Shown: positions 1 to 9,076, counted from the stretch's first letter. The stretch: 64,000 bases of DNA from Hahella chejuensis KCTC 2396 (GCF_000012985.1 NC_007645.1:868001-932000), one strand, 5' to 3'. The notes: a model not told the origin generated them from the sequence alone. Numbers and translations are program-made.

Positions 1-1851
1 GTGAATGACTGGCAGGTAAGCGCCTGAGCCGCCGCCATAGGCGCTGAACCCGCCTTGTACGTAGTAGGTTTCCGGCGCCATGGTCAGCATCAGGTTACCG
101 CCGAAGTTGCTGATAATGCGTTTGCTGGCGGAAATCAGATGTGTGAGTACGGGAGACTTCGGATTTTTGAAGTCGGTGTCGCCAGCGTCCAGAGACAAGG
201 AACTGCCTTCCAGGTCGATATCGAAACCGTCGAAGCCATACTCACGGATCAGCGCGGTCATACTGTCGACGAATTCTTCCTCGGCGTTGGCGTCAGTCAA
301 CCTCACAATCGCTTCCGCGCCGCCAATAGAGATTATGACCTTCTGACCACGGGCCTGTACGGCGGCGATATCCGCTTTCATTTGCGCCGGGGTGATCTGG
401 AACGGAGAGAATTCCATATCCGAATGGCTGCCCAACTTAGGTGTGGCGAAGGCGACATCGATGACATCCCAGTCCGGTGACACATCAGGTAGTCTGACGA
501 ATCCGGAACCGTTATCGAAGTTATGCCAATAGCCCACGATAACGCGATCTGAGGTCTTGCCGCCAAGCACCGTCACCAGAATGGGCGCGGAAGTGGCGTC
601 ATAGCCGTCTTTGTCGGTGGCGGTGACGGTTAGCTGATACTGGCCTTCCGCGTTGGGAGTCCAGTTGCTTTGATAAGGCGCGCTGGCGTCAGAGGAAATA
701 GAGGCTCCGTTGACGAAGAACTCGACCTTGGCGATATCTCCATTGATGGAGCTGGCGCTGGCGTTAATGCTGACGCTGGCCCCAAGAGTGACGCGCGCAT
801 TGTTTTGCGGCGAAGTGATGGCGGCGGCGACGGCTTCGTCGCTGACAGTGATGGTGACGCTGTCGGAGGTGGTGGATTTGCCTCCGTCGTCTTTCGCGAC
901 CGCCGTCAGAGTATGTTGCCCGACAGGCGCGTTCATCCACTCATAGGCGTAAGGCGTATTGACGGTGCTGCCCAACAGGTTGGAGCCGTTGTAGAAAGCG
1001 ACTTCCGTGATGACGCCGTCGCTGTCGGAGGCGTTCGCCTGCAGATTGATCGCCGTACCGGAGAGAATGATTGCGCCATCCGCGGGACTGGTGAGGGAGA
1101 CGGTCGGAGCCGCATTGCCGTCGCTGCATACGCCAAGATCGCCCCAGGCTTGCTCCCAGTAGAGCCCTTTACCGGGCTCATACGCCCAGGCGGCGCTGGA
1201 GGAGCACCATCCGCCCACCTTGCATTCGTAAACCCGTCCCAGATTTTGTACGTGATCGCCATTGGCGTACGGGGTACCCGCTGCGTACTGTTGTGCGTCG
1301 CAGTCAGACGAGGGGGGTTGCGTATCGTCATCGGAGACGTTGATAGAGATGGTCGCGGATTCCCCCTGCGCGGAGCCGTCATCAGTAGCGACGACTTTCA
1401 GGCTGTGTTCGCCTGCGGTGGCGGTCCAGGTCGCTGCATAAGGCGCGGTGGCGTCCTGAGCGATCTGCGCGCCGTCAACGAAGAACGCGACGCTGGATAC
1501 GGAGCCGTCCGCATCGTTGGCCTCTGCGCTGATAGCGACGGTTGCTCCAACCTTGAATGACTGCCCTGCGCTAGGCGAAGTCAGCCTGGCGGAAGGACGC
1601 TGATTGCCCCCGGGGCCGTCGCAAGCACCTTCCGCTTTCCATTCCTGCCATTGTCCGGAACGGACTTCCGGGTCTGCGCCCTGGTTCCACCAGTTGGCGG
1701 TGTAGGCGTTTTGCTTGTGTTGGATTGTTTTGCCGCCGACATAGACGGCGGCGGCGTCCCAGTTGCTAAGTCCGGCGCAGTCGTAAGCCATTGCCGGCCC
1801 GGCTGCGATAAGCGCGGCGATAGCCGTCGCTTTAAGTCCCTGCTTAATCAT
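1..1851 (-). CDS. Secreted modular GH18 chitinase, 3' end cut by window edge
   Basis: Extracellular endochitinase-type glycosyl hydrolase, expected to cleave beta-1,4-GlcNAc bonds in chitin. Read from the ATG at 1851, the protein opens with a signal peptide ending AMA (about residue 22). A CBM5/12-like chitin-binding module follows (about 23-76; NWD..., AYTANWW, W..EW), then an Ig-like Big_7 type domain, a second cysteine-containing carbohydrate-binding segment (about 181-242) and two more Ig-like domains. The GH18 barrel starts near residue 430 with the VGYW strand. The catalytic motif DGFDIDLE is intact at residues 541-548, with Glu548 as the proton donor. The frame stays open to base 1, so the C-terminal part of the barrel lies outside the window. 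The upstream region is non-coding and no partner gene is visible. Family assignment is firm; substrate preference is inferred from the binding modules. Confidence 0.93.
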   Translation of the reverse strand, partial: MIKQGLKATAIAALIAAGPAMAYDCAGLSNWDAAAVYVGGKTIQHKQNAYTANWWNQGADPEVRSGQWQEWKAEGACDGPGGNQRPSARLTSPSAGQSFKVGATVAISAEANDADGSVSSVAFFVDGAQIAQDATAPYAATWTATAGEHSLKVVATDDGSAQGESATISINVSDDDTQPPSSDCDAQQYAAGTPYANGDHVQNLGRVYECKVGGWCSSSAAWAYEPGKGLYWEQAWGDLGVCSDGNAAPTVSLTSPADGAIILSGTAINLQANASDSDGVITEVAFYNGSNLLGSTVNTPYAYEWMNAPVGQHTLTAVAKDDGGKSTTSDSVTITVSDEAVAAAITSPQNNARVTLGASVSINASASSINGDIAKVEFFVNGASISSDASAPYQSNWTPNAEGQYQLTVTATDKDGYDATSAPILVTVLGGKTSDRVIVGYWHNFDNGSGFVRLPDVSPDWDVIDVAFATPKLGSHSDMEFSPFQITPAQMKADIAAVQARGQKVIISIGGAEAIVRLTDANAEEEFVDSMTALIREYGFDGFDIDLEGSSLSLDAGDTDFKNPKSPVLTHLISASKRIISNFGGNLMLTMAPETYYVQGGFSAYGGGSGAYLPVIH

Positions 1852-2469
1852 TGGCGATACCTTAATGTATTTGTCAGGTTTAAAAGGCCGACGCGCTCAC
1901 TGCGCGCGCCGGAATCTCCCGAGGAAGCTTTACGTCGGTGGAGCTGGGGTCGAGAGCGAGGCCTCGACATAGCCAATGCGGTATTAGCGCGCCAGCAGCC
2001 ATGACGGACGGAAGACGGCGTCCGTCATGTCGCCCCCGGTAATTCGTCGCGACGAGAGTTGTTGCTGGTGCTTATAAGTAACGCTCTTATCCGTGGTTAT
2101 TCAGACGGGACAAGACGTTGAAGTGGAATCGTTTTCATTATGTGTGCGAAATACTCTAGCTTTCCTTCAAAATATTGCAAACCCCCATTTGGACTACAGC
2201 CATAGAAATAAAAGATAAGGAACGCGTTTGTTAACGATGCTGTGGCGTGGCTTATTCTTGAGGGGCCACCACTTTCTTTGGAAAGCGTTTTCAATGACAA
2301 CTGTCGAATCCAGATATTGATAAGAGGTTCAAAATGGAGTCGACGCAGCAGGGCGTACAGGGGAACTGATTGTCTTCCGTGGACTCTAAACCGACAGACT
2401 TTGGTTTTATTCAATACCCAGGGGCTGCCGTCCAAACGTCAACAGCCCCTGAAGCGCGAGGAGCGAAAA
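1852..2469. other. Intergenic region between divergent chitinase and DUF1223 genes
   Basis: This 618-base stretch separates two divergent genes and should carry both promoters. Open frames here, on either strand, have no recognisable domain, and the frame that continues upstream of the DUF1223 gene is interrupted in sense by a much better start at 2470. The one clear structure is the perfect inverted repeat at 2000-2029. I see no tRNA, terminator with a T-run, or transposon end. Confidence 0.5.
2000..2029. repeat. Perfect 11-bp inverted repeat upstream of chitinase gene
   Basis: CATGACGGACG (2000-2010) and CGTCCGTCATG (2019-2029) are exact reverse complements separated by an 8-base loop. No T-run follows on either strand, so it is not a typical intrinsic terminator. 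It lies about 150 bases upstream of the chitinase start codon and could be an operator or a leader hairpin. Confidence 0.5.
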
Positions 2470-3195
2470 GTGAAAGCTAATCTGTTCACATGGCTATTGT
2501 TCACATGGTTATTGCTAGCGTGGCCTTTGCTGGCGTCGGCGCAGGAGTTCGTCAGTGATAAACAGGCCACGGATGTGGTCGAGCTTTTTACTTCCGAAGG
2601 GTGTAGCAGTTGCCCGCGAGCGGATGAATGGTTGTCGGAAATGAAAGGTGAAAAGGGGCTGTTTAAGGACTTTATTCCCATGGCGTTTCATGTGGACTAC
2701 TGGAACCAGCTGGGCTGGACGGACCGCTTTTCTCGAGAAGAATACAGCGAAAGGCAGCGGGATTACGTGCGCTCAGGTCTGGTCGCTCATGTGTATACGC
2801 CGGGCATCGTGGTTAACAGCAAAGAGTGGCGTCGCTGGTTTTCCGGCGCCAGACGCTGGCCTGCCGGTGACGCCAAGCCGGGAGTCCTGTCTGCGCAGTT
2901 GCAGGATGGTCGCTTGCGCGCACAGTTCGCGGATCACAGCGCAGCTGTTTTGAATGTCGCCTATCTCGGCGTTGGTTTGATGTCCGAAGTGAAGTCAGGG
3001 GAAAACCGAGGACGTATGCTGCGGCACGACTTTGTCGTGCTGGACGTGCAGCAGGTCCCTGGCGCTGGGGAGTGGAATATAGAACTCCCGCCGCCGCCGC
3101 AAGTAGGCCAGGAGAAAACGGCGTTGGCGATATGGGTGTCGCCGCCGGATTCTCCCCGAATCATCCAGGCTGTAGGCGGGTACCTGCAGCCTTGA
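2470..3195 (+). CDS. DUF1223 secreted thioredoxin-fold protein
   Basis: Periplasmic or secreted protein of the DUF1223 family, which has a thioredoxin-like fold and no settled function. The GTG at 2470 is chosen because a GAGGAG ribosome site lies just upstream (2457-2463) and the protein then begins with a normal signal peptide (hydrophobic LLF/WLLLAW stretch, cleavage near ASA-Q at residue 24). The family hallmark ELFTSEGCSSCPRAD follows directly, giving a CxxC pair at about Cys45/Cys48. The longer frame starting at 2242 would place 76 residues of unlikely sequence before the signal peptide. The length of 241 aa fits the family. A role in redox chemistry is inferred only. Confidence 0.85.
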   Translation: MKANLFTWLLFTWLLLAWPLLASAQEFVSDKQATDVVELFTSEGCSSCPRADEWLSEMKGEKGLFKDFIPMAFHVDYWNQLGWTDRFSREEYSERQRDYVRSGLVAHVYTPGIVVNSKEWRRWFSGARRWPAGDAKPGVLSAQLQDGRLRAQFADHSAAVLNVAYLGVGLMSEVKSGENRGRMLRHDFVVLDVQQVPGAGEWNIELPPPPQVGQEKTALAIWVSPPDSPRIIQAVGGYLQP

Positions 3196-3210
3196 TGCGC
3201 CGCGCTGGCG

Positions 3211-3681
3211 TCAGAGCGCTTGATGGCGAGCGTGCAGGACGCCGGCGCCAAAGTGAGGACTGCACGGCTTGGGCGTGCTTTGGGGCGTCTCCAGTTCCTG
3301 CCTGAGCGACTGCCGCAGATCCATCATGTTCAGCAGGATGGCGGCCATCTCGCTGTCGTCCAGACTAAGCGCCTCCCGGCTCATGCATAGCTCCACCGCC
3401 CCCGAGTGCTCTGAGAGCGCAAGCCATGCGCCCAACGTGGCTTCTGGTTGTGAGTTGATATTCAGCAGTTTGGCGTAAAACGCCTCCCGATTGACGTTGG
3501 GAGGCTGCGTCAGAGGCATCCTGAACACCACCGTTTCTGAATCCCGGCCGACCTGCACATGCAAACGGGACTCCTGATCAAAGGAGAGCGTGCAATAGCC
3601 GTTCTTCAGCGTCAAATCAACGCCGCAACGGTTTCCTATCAGCTGCAGCAATTGATGAATATGCGTTTGATATAGAGTCAT
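3211..3681 (-). CDS. CesT/Tir-type type III secretion chaperone-like protein
   Basis: Small protein of 156 aa whose pattern matches the CesT (Tir chaperone) fold. The N-terminal helix is followed by strands containing CTLSFDQESRLHVQV and VVFRMPL, and a C-terminal acidic helix region (LDDSEMAAILLNMMDLRQSL). Such proteins bind effectors in the cytoplasm and keep them secretion-competent. No effector or apparatus gene is adjacent, so this is an orphan chaperone or a structural homologue with another job. It is convergent with the DUF1223 gene, with only 15 bases between the stops. The final ~25 residues are low-complexity and not typical of the family. Confidence 0.6.
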   Translation of the reverse strand: MTLYQTHIHQLLQLIGNRCGVDLTLKNGYCTLSFDQESRLHVQVGRDSETVVFRMPLTQPPNVNREAFYAKLLNINSQPEATLGAWLALSEHSGAVELCMSREALSLDDSEMAAILLNMMDLRQSLRQELETPQSTPKPCSPHFGAGVLHARHQAL

Positions 3682-3887
3682 ATTGGAACTCGCTATACTC
3701 CTGTGGTTGATACTACCCGGTATAAATGCAGCGCCGATTCGTCCAGCTGGTCATCGCGCCTCAACTTGTAAGTAACAGGTAAAGCGAAAAAGTTCCTAGT
3801 CCAAAAAGATTATTCCTGCTGTGGCGCGCTAACCTTCAGCAGGTCTCTAACGTGTCAACTCTATTCAGGACGGGGGAAAGCAATTAA

Positions 3888-3913
3888 AAAAGCCGGCATG
3901 AAAGCCGGCTTTT
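3888..3913 (-). terminator. Intrinsic terminator of the lpdA gene
   Basis: AAAAGCCGGC (3888-3897) pairs with GCCGGCTTTT (3904-3913) around a six-base loop. On the minus strand the stem is followed by a run of T. It sits 20 bases beyond the lpdA stop codon. Confidence 0.85.
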
Positions 3914-3932
3914 AGGATCGCGAGAGAGGTGA

Positions 3933-5363
3933 TCAGGATTTCTTGATCTTCGCCATGGGGTTGGGCAGGTCGGTAATGGTTCCCGCCGCCAATTCACCGG
4001 CCAGACCGACTGTTTCGTGCAGGGTCGGGTGAGCGTGAATGGTCAGCGCCAGGTCTTCTACGTCCGCGCCGAACTCAATGGCCAGGCTCAGCTCGCCCAA
4101 CAGTTCGCCGGCGTTAATGCCCACGATGCCGCCGCCGATCAGTGTGCCGTCTTCTTTGTAGATCAGCTTGGTTTTGCCTTCGCTGCGTGCGGCGCCGAGG
4201 GCGCGCCCACTGGCTACCCAGGGGAATACAGCGGTTTTGTACGGAATGCCGGCCGCTTTGGCTTCTTTCTCGGTCAGGCCTGTCCAGGCGATTTCCGGGT
4301 TGGTGTAGGCGATGGAGGGAATCACTTTAGGATCGAACACGCATTTGTGGCCTGCGATCACTTCCGCCGCCACATGGCCCTGATGGGTGGCTTTGTGCGC
4401 CAGCATCGGGTTGCCGGCGATGTCGCCGATGGCGTAGATGTGCGGCACATTGGTGCGCTGCTGGTTGTCAGTATTGATGAAACCGCGCTCATCCACCTGG
4501 ATGCCTGCTTTTTCCGCGCCGATCTTCTTACCGTTGGGGGAGCGGCCTACCGCCACCAGAATGGCGTCATAGGACTGCTGTCCTTCTGGCGCATTCTTGC
4601 CTTCGAAAGAAACGTACAGACCGTCTTTCTTCGCTTCCACCGCTGTTACCTTGGTGGACAGCATGACATTGAACTGGTCTTTGACGAATTTGCTGTAGAC
4701 GGCGATCAGGTCTTTGTCCGCAGCCGGAACCAATTGATCGGCGAATTCGACGATGCTGACTTCACTGCCCAGCGCTTCATACACAGTGCCCATTTCCAGG
4801 CCGATAATGCCGCCGCCAACGATCAGCAGGCGTTTGGGGATTTCTTTCAACTCCAGGGCGGAGGTGGAGTCCAGAACGCGGGGATCGTCATGGGGAATGA
4901 AAGGCAGTTTAACGCTCTGTGAACCTGCCGCGATGATGCAGTGGTCAAAGGTAATTTCAGTTTTGACGCCGTCGTTGTCCACGGTAATCTGGTTGGGACC
5001 GGCGAATTCGCCATAACCATACACCACTTTTACTTTGCGGCCCTTGGCCATGCCCTGGATGCCCTGGGTCAGCTTCTTGACGGTGTTGTCTTTGAACGCG
5101 CGCACTTTATCCAGGTCCACTTCCGGTTTGGCGTAAGTGACGCCCACGGCGGAGGCGGAGTGCGCTTCTTCCATTACGTAAGCGACGTGCAGGAGCGCTT
5201 TGGACGGAATACAGCCTACATTAAGACAAACGCCGCCCAAGGATGAATAGCGCTCAATCAAGGTTACTTCCAAGCCCATATCCGCGGCTCTGAACGCTGC
5301 GGAGTAGCCCCCCGGTCCGCTGCCCAACACTACAACCTGGGAATGAGTCGTTTGCCCGGCCAT
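3933..5363 (-). CDS. lpdA: Dihydrolipoyl dehydrogenase (E3)
   Basis: FAD-dependent E3 component that reoxidises dihydrolipoamide of 2-oxoacid dehydrogenase and glycine cleavage complexes with NAD+. The 476-aa protein shows an N-terminal FAD-binding GSGPGG motif (about 15-20), the redox-active disulphide in GGVCLNVGCIPSK (Cys46/Cys51), an NAD-binding GGGIIGLEMG motif near 190, the FAD-binding AIGD segment near 315, and the C-terminal HAHPTLHET motif that supplies the active-site base. The start ATG has an AAGGAG site seven bases upstream. The gene is alone, with no E1/E2 genes beside it, and has its own terminator, so it is probably a shared E3 serving several complexes. Cytoplasmic. Confidence 0.95.
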   Translation of the reverse strand: MAGQTTHSQVVVLGSGPGGYSAAFRAADMGLEVTLIERYSSLGGVCLNVGCIPSKALLHVAYVMEEAHSASAVGVTYAKPEVDLDKVRAFKDNTVKKLTQGIQGMAKGRKVKVVYGYGEFAGPNQITVDNDGVKTEITFDHCIIAAGSQSVKLPFIPHDDPRVLDSTSALELKEIPKRLLIVGGGIIGLEMGTVYEALGSEVSIVEFADQLVPAADKDLIAVYSKFVKDQFNVMLSTKVTAVEAKKDGLYVSFEGKNAPEGQQSYDAILVAVGRSPNGKKIGAEKAGIQVDERGFINTDNQQRTNVPHIYAIGDIAGNPMLAHKATHQGHVAAEVIAGHKCVFDPKVIPSIAYTNPEIAWTGLTEKEAKAAGIPYKTAVFPWVASGRALGAARSEGKTKLIYKEDGTLIGGGIVGINAGELLGELSLAIEFGADVEDLALTIHAHPTLHETVGLAGELAAGTITDLPNPMAKIKKS

Positions 5364-5500
5364 ATAGTCTCCTTAGTTGTCTTCTAGGTTAGATTTTTTA
5401 CCAGCTAGGCAAACTAAAGGCTTATTCTCACCGGGTCAATAAGATGTTTGTCGACGGGATCTGACGGCAGTTTGGGCGTGCTGACAGTGCGCATCCTGCG

Positions 5501-5518
5501 CCTGGGGGAAACCCCAGG
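5501..5518. other. GNRA-type hairpin upstream of DUF2059 gene
   Basis: CCTGGGG (5501-5507), GAAA loop, CCCCAGG (5512-5518): a perfect 7-bp stem capped by a stable tetraloop, between the divergent lpdA and DUF2059 genes. There is no T-run. The function is unknown. Confidence 0.4.
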
Positions 5519-5610
5519 TTGTAGTGAATTGCAAGGCGTCAGAGTGAATGATTCGTTACAATGACCGCAGCGTCTGACTGTAAATCCATTGATTCTAAAG
5601 GAGAAACATT

Positions 5611-6090
5611 ATGTTGAAATCTGTAGTCGCCTGCGTCATGACGGCGGTTCTACTCAGCCCTGGCGCCTTCGCTGCGGATGATGGCGCCAAAAAAGCCGCA
5701 GCCAAGCTGCTGGATGTCATGAATATGGAAGTTATGATGGAGAACTCCATCGAACAAATGATGACGATTCAGTTGCAACAAAACCCAAATCTGGCGCCTT
5801 TCCGGGATGTCATGATGAGGTATTTTAAAAAGCAGATGAGCTACGACACACTGAAAGGAGAGTTTGTAAATATCTACGCGGACGCCTTTACTGAAAAAGA
5901 GCTCAATGAGATTATCGCTTTCTACCAGACCGAAACCGGCCAGAAAGCCATCCAGAAGATGCCGGAGCTGATGAGCAAAGGCGCGCAACTGGGCGCAACT
6001 CGCGTGCAAGCGAATATTCAGGAACTGCAACAGATGATCAAAGCGGAAGCCGAACGTCTGAAAACGGAAGGCGGTCCGACTCCCCAGTAA
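5611..6090 (+). CDS. DUF2059 periplasmic protein
   Basis: Protein of 159 aa with a signal peptide (cleavage near AFA-A, residues 20-22) followed by a helical DUF2059 domain. The typical segment is the ADAFTEKELNEIIAFYQT motif around residues 90-107, followed by GQKAIQKMP. The family is widespread in proteobacteria, exported, and of unknown function. AAAGGAG lies nine bases before the ATG. It is transcribed alone, divergently from lpdA. Confidence 0.85.
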   Translation: MLKSVVACVMTAVLLSPGAFAADDGAKKAAAKLLDVMNMEVMMENSIEQMMTIQLQQNPNLAPFRDVMMRYFKKQMSYDTLKGEFVNIYADAFTEKELNEIIAFYQTETGQKAIQKMPELMSKGAQLGATRVQANIQELQQMIKAEAERLKTEGGPTPQ

Positions 6091-6542
6091 GCGTCACCGG
6101 CACAAGGACGTGTCGCGGCTTTCAACTATTTCTTCAAATCTCCTCGCCACTATACTGCTCAATTATCGCTCGGTTTAACCGACCTGACGGCCTGTCAGAG
6201 TCTCGGGCCCTTTCCAGAATCTTCCCACACCCGTCTTTGGCGGCGGAAATCTGGAAAAATATTGAACGACGTTCACTTATCGGGAGCCCAGGCCTGGTCT
6301 GGACTAGGACAAATATAGATCCTTTGGGTGATCGTCTGGAAACGGTTCCCGTCCTATACTCGGCGGTTTCGAGAAAAAGATAGTTACTCATGTTTGGGTG
6401 TAGCTTGCGGAGGCGGATTTGATAGGTGTTCCAGCAAGTCTATGGCGCGATCTCCGGGGACGCAGTAAGTTTCGAAACGTTGCAACGAGCGCGGCGGAAA
6501 TCACCCAGGCGAATCAGAATTTCTTAAACGATACAGGTAGTA
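6091..6542. other. Intergenic region, nothing identified
   Basis: About 450 bases without a gene I can support. The short minus-strand frame at 6134-6391 has no ribosome site or recognisable sequence. I see no strong hairpin with a T-run, no repeat and no RNA gene. Confidence 0.4.
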
Positions 6543-6776
6543 ATGCATATGGATAAGCAAAAGCAGCCCACGCCTCAGCAAATGGTTGAAGAAGCGATCA
6601 AACGCTACGCTCCGATATATGTTCCTGATGCGCCGCAATGGGCTGAGGAGCAGGTCTGGCCGACAACGGATGAGCAACGGGACTGCCGATATCGCAGGAA
6701 TATGGGACTGCGCCAGATCGCAGAAGTCATAAACGGAGGAGTCGCCCCATCTCAGGTCAAAAGAAAGAAGAGCTGA
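6543..6776 (+). CDS. Small hypothetical protein (77 aa)
   Basis: Short hydrophilic protein, not recognised. It contains RYAPIYVPDAPQWAEEQVW and ends in a lysine/arginine-rich tail (SQVKRKKS). There are two closely spaced starts (6543 and 6549), with a weak AGGTA upstream. Codon use looks ordinary for the window. It has no signal peptide or membrane segment and stands alone. It might be a small regulatory or nucleic-acid-binding protein, but nothing in the sequence settles this. Confidence 0.45.
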   Translation: MHMDKQKQPTPQQMVEEAIKRYAPIYVPDAPQWAEEQVWPTTDEQRDCRYRRNMGLRQIAEVINGGVAPSQVKRKKS

Positions 6777-7036
6777 TTTCCAGTAAGTACGGCTGCAGGC
6801 GCTGAATACAGCGACCTGGCTGTCAGCCGCATAGTTTCGCATTAATAGAATTGTTCCTCTTTGCCCTCCATTCTCACACCCTCCCTTCAATTATCCTTTC
6901 CCCCTCATGGGCTTTCGTCTTTCCGCTGTATATAGAGCAAAAACGTACAATACAGGCGCCGCTGAAGCCGCTAGACTGATTTCATATTGGGCCTTCCCAT
7001 TCTTCGTTAAATGACGTTAACCATGAGTGTCGGTTT

Positions 7037-7852
7037 GTGATTGAACAGGCTAAGTATTGGCAGGACAAAGCGCTCGGCGGCGTCGAAATTCTGAAAGCTA
7101 CGTTCGTAAAACAGCACTTTCCCCGGCATGTGCACGAGGGATATTGTGTGGCGGTGATCGAGAAAGGGGCGCAGCACTTCCTTCGTGATGGCGCTGAACA
7201 TACTGCGCCGGTCGGGAGTATCGTGTTGGTGAATTCTGATCAGGTGCATACGGGCCGTACTGCGACGGAAGAAGGATGGTCCTACCGGGCGATTTATCCC
7301 ACCCCGGCTGAGCTGGCGCCAGTCATCGCAGACATTTTCGGACCTGGCGTGGAGCCCTGGTTTCCTGAGCCGGTGGTGCGCGATCTGCAATTGGCCAGAG
7401 GCTTGCAGGTCTTGCACCGCCTTCTGGAGCAGGGCGACGAGCCGCTGCATTGCGAAACCCTTTATTACCAGATGATGGGGCAACTCATGCAGCGCCATGC
7501 CCGCATGCGTCCGCGCCAGCTCATGGAACAATGCGGCTCGCACTGGGCGGTGGCCAAGGTGAAAGAGTATCTCCAGGCGCATTACGCCGATGCAGTGTCA
7601 CTGAAGGATTTAACGGAATGCACCGGGCTCAGTCCCAGCTATCTGACGCGGCTATTTACGCGAATGACGGGCATGCCGCCGCATGCGTATTTGAATCAGG
7701 TGCGGGTAAGCCGCGCACAACAGCTGTTGCGGATGGGATTGAGCCTGACTGACGTGGCTGTGGCGACCGGCTTCTCAGACCAGAGCCACCTGAGCCGCCA
7801 CTTTCAGCGTATTATGGGCGTTTCACCGGGACGATTCGCCAAGGTCTGCTAA
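7037..7852 (+). CDS. AraC-family transcriptional regulator (azlCD-linked)
   Basis: Cytoplasmic regulator of 271 aa starting at a GTG codon. The N-terminal half is a cupin-like AraC ligand-binding domain (FPRHVHEGYCVAVIEKG, then GSIVLVNSDQVHTG). The C-terminal ~100 residues contain two helix-turn-helix units, with the signature region ending DVAVATGFSDQSHLSRHF followed by RIMGVSPGRFAK. The adjacent azlCD pair on the same strand is the obvious candidate target, with branched-chain or related amino acids as possible effectors; both points are inference. A copy of the dispersed structured repeat lies between this gene and azlC. Confidence 0.88.
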   Translation: MIEQAKYWQDKALGGVEILKATFVKQHFPRHVHEGYCVAVIEKGAQHFLRDGAEHTAPVGSIVLVNSDQVHTGRTATEEGWSYRAIYPTPAELAPVIADIFGPGVEPWFPEPVVRDLQLARGLQVLHRLLEQGDEPLHCETLYYQMMGQLMQRHARMRPRQLMEQCGSHWAVAKVKEYLQAHYADAVSLKDLTECTGLSPSYLTRLFTRMTGMPPHAYLNQVRVSRAQQLLRMGLSLTDVAVATGFSDQSHLSRHFQRIMGVSPGRFAKVC

Positions 7853-7889
7853 CTGCGCACGCGGCGCATATCAACTTCGACAAGCTGCC

Positions 7890-7947
7890 ATTGCAGACAA
7901 ATACTGTCACTGCGGACAAATAGAAGGAAGCTATTTGTCCGCCTGAT
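7890..7947 (-). repeat. Dispersed structured repeat, copy A (partial)
   Basis: Partial copy of the repeat also found near 34.5 and 42.3 kb. The main stem is GCGGACAAATAG (7912-7923) and CTATTTGTCCGC (7931-7942) around the conserved AAGGAAG loop, ending in CCTGAT. Relative to the other copies, the stem has an A-to-G change matched by a T-to-C change on the opposite arm. Bases 7890-7911 repeat part of the arm (TTGCAGACAAATA), suggesting an internal duplication. Confidence 0.7.
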
Positions 7948-7984
7948 CAATAAACACGGATATAGCATTGAGAGCAGTTCCTCT

Positions 7985-8722
7985 ATGAGCACACATGCAT
8001 TCGAAACGCCAGGACAAGCGTTTAAGTCCGGCGCGCAGAACACGATTCCCCTGATCGTTGGCGCGATCCCTTTTGGCATCGTGTTTGGCACCTTGGGACC
8101 GGTGAACGGGTTGTCGTTTGAAGCGACGCTGTGTATGTCCTTGATCGTTTTCGCCGGCTCTGCGCAATTCATTTCGTTGGGCTTGCTGGCGGCGGGCGCA
8201 TCGCCATGGCTGATTGTTCTGACGACCTTTGTGGTTAATCTGCGCCATTTACTGTACGCCGTGACCTTGATTCCTATGGTGCGCACGTTGCCGCAACGTT
8301 GGCGGGCGCCGATGGCGTTCTGGTTAACGGATGAGACCTTCGCCGTCGTAGCCGGGCGTTTGGCGAGCGAGCATAGAGGACAGTTTCATTGGTATTATCT
8401 GGGGTCCGCGTTATCCATGTACCTCAATTGGCAGCTTTGTACGTTGCTGGGTCTGACTTTGGGCGAGTGGGTTCCCGATATCGAGAATTGGGGACTGGAT
8501 GTGGCCATGGCGGTGACTTTTATCGGCATTGTCGCCCCGCAAGTAGTTAACCGCCCTCGTTTGGCGGCGGTGCTGGCGGCAGGCGTCTGCTCGGTATGGT
8601 GGCGTGATTGGCCGCATCAATTGGGACTATTTGCAGCGGCGCTGACGGGGATACTGTGTGGCTTGGGCGCGGAAATGGCGCTACAGGATCGCAAGTCTGA
8701 ACTGGCCGAAGGAGGTTGCTGA
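7985..8722 (+). CDS. azlC: AzlC family amino acid exporter, large subunit
   Basis: Inner-membrane protein of 245 aa from the AzlC family, the large subunit of a two-component branched-chain amino acid exporter (YgaZ-like). It shows the family pattern near the N-terminus ([15 protein letters not shown]), then FAGSAQF, and the conserved NLRHLLYA segment around residues 82-89, among several hydrophobic helices. The start ATG at 7985 is preceded only weakly by a ribosome site (GAGAGCAG). The stop codon overlaps the azlD start by one base, so the two are translationally coupled. Probably controlled by the AraC regulator upstream. Confidence 0.9.
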   Translation: MSTHAFETPGQAFKSGAQNTIPLIVGAIPFGIVFGTLGPVNGLSFEATLCMSLIVFAGSAQFISLGLLAAGASPWLIVLTTFVVNLRHLLYAVTLIPMVRTLPQRWRAPMAFWLTDETFAVVAGRLASEHRGQFHWYYLGSALSMYLNWQLCTLLGLTLGEWVPDIENWGLDVAMAVTFIGIVAPQVVNRPRLAAVLAAGVCSVWWRDWPHQLGLFAAALTGILCGLGAEMALQDRKSELAEGGC

Positions 8723-9033
8723 TGGAGTGGGCCATGTTATTGGGCATGATGGCGGTAACCTTTGGTATTCGCTACCTGCCGTTCGCGCTTGCGGACCGGC
8801 TGCGTCTCAATCCCTGGGTGGAAAGAGCCCTGAGCTATGCGCCGATGGCGGTGCTGTCGGCGATCATTGCGCCAGCGGTGTTGGCGCCCAAAGGCGAGCT
8901 TTGGCTTGACTGGCGCAATCCTTACCTGATCGCAGCGGCGGCGGCGATTGTTGTCGCCGCGCTCACCCGTAACCTGCTGGCGACTATCGCCGCGGGCATG
9001 GGGCTTTTTGCACTATGGCGGTTTTGGCTGTAG
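8722..9033 (+). CDS. azlD: AzlD domain protein, small exporter subunit
   Basis: Small inner-membrane protein (103 aa, about four hydrophobic segments) that partners AzlC (YgaH-like). The family pattern GMMAVTFGIRYLPF near the N-terminus and ALSYAPMAVLSAI in the middle are visible. The ATG at 8722 overlaps the azlC TGA stop (TGATG) and has GGAGG 5 bases upstream, which settles the start. Confidence 0.88.
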   Translation: MEWAMLLGMMAVTFGIRYLPFALADRLRLNPWVERALSYAPMAVLSAIIAPAVLAPKGELWLDWRNPYLIAAAAAIVVAALTRNLLATIAAGMGLFALWRFWL

Positions 9034-9035
9034 CT

Positions 9036-9076
9036 CCGCCTGATGGCGGCTGGGGAAGGGCGCTCCCAAGAGCGCC
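9036..9076 (+). terminator. Possible terminator hairpins after azlCD
   Basis: Two small hairpins follow the azlD stop: CCGCC-TGAT-GGCGG and GGCGCTC (9059-9065) with GAGCGCC (9070-9076). No T-run follows, so intrinsic termination is only possible. The convergent gene ends at 9104. Confidence 0.3.

Noticed and set aside
670..1560. Long plus-strand open frame
   Set aside because: It is antisense to the chitinase coding sequence, whose translation shows clear domains; the plus-strand product is glycine/arginine-rich and without motifs.
2097..2435. Minus-strand frame of 112 codons in the gap before the DUF1223 gene
   Set aside because: No ribosome site, no recognisable sequence, and it overlaps the control region of the plus-strand gene.
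4017..4922. Long plus-strand open frame of about 300 codons
   Set aside because: Antisense shadow of lpdA, caused by its GC-rich third positions.
6134..6391. Minus-strand frame of 85 codons
   Set aside because: No ribosome site, unusual composition and no family resemblance.
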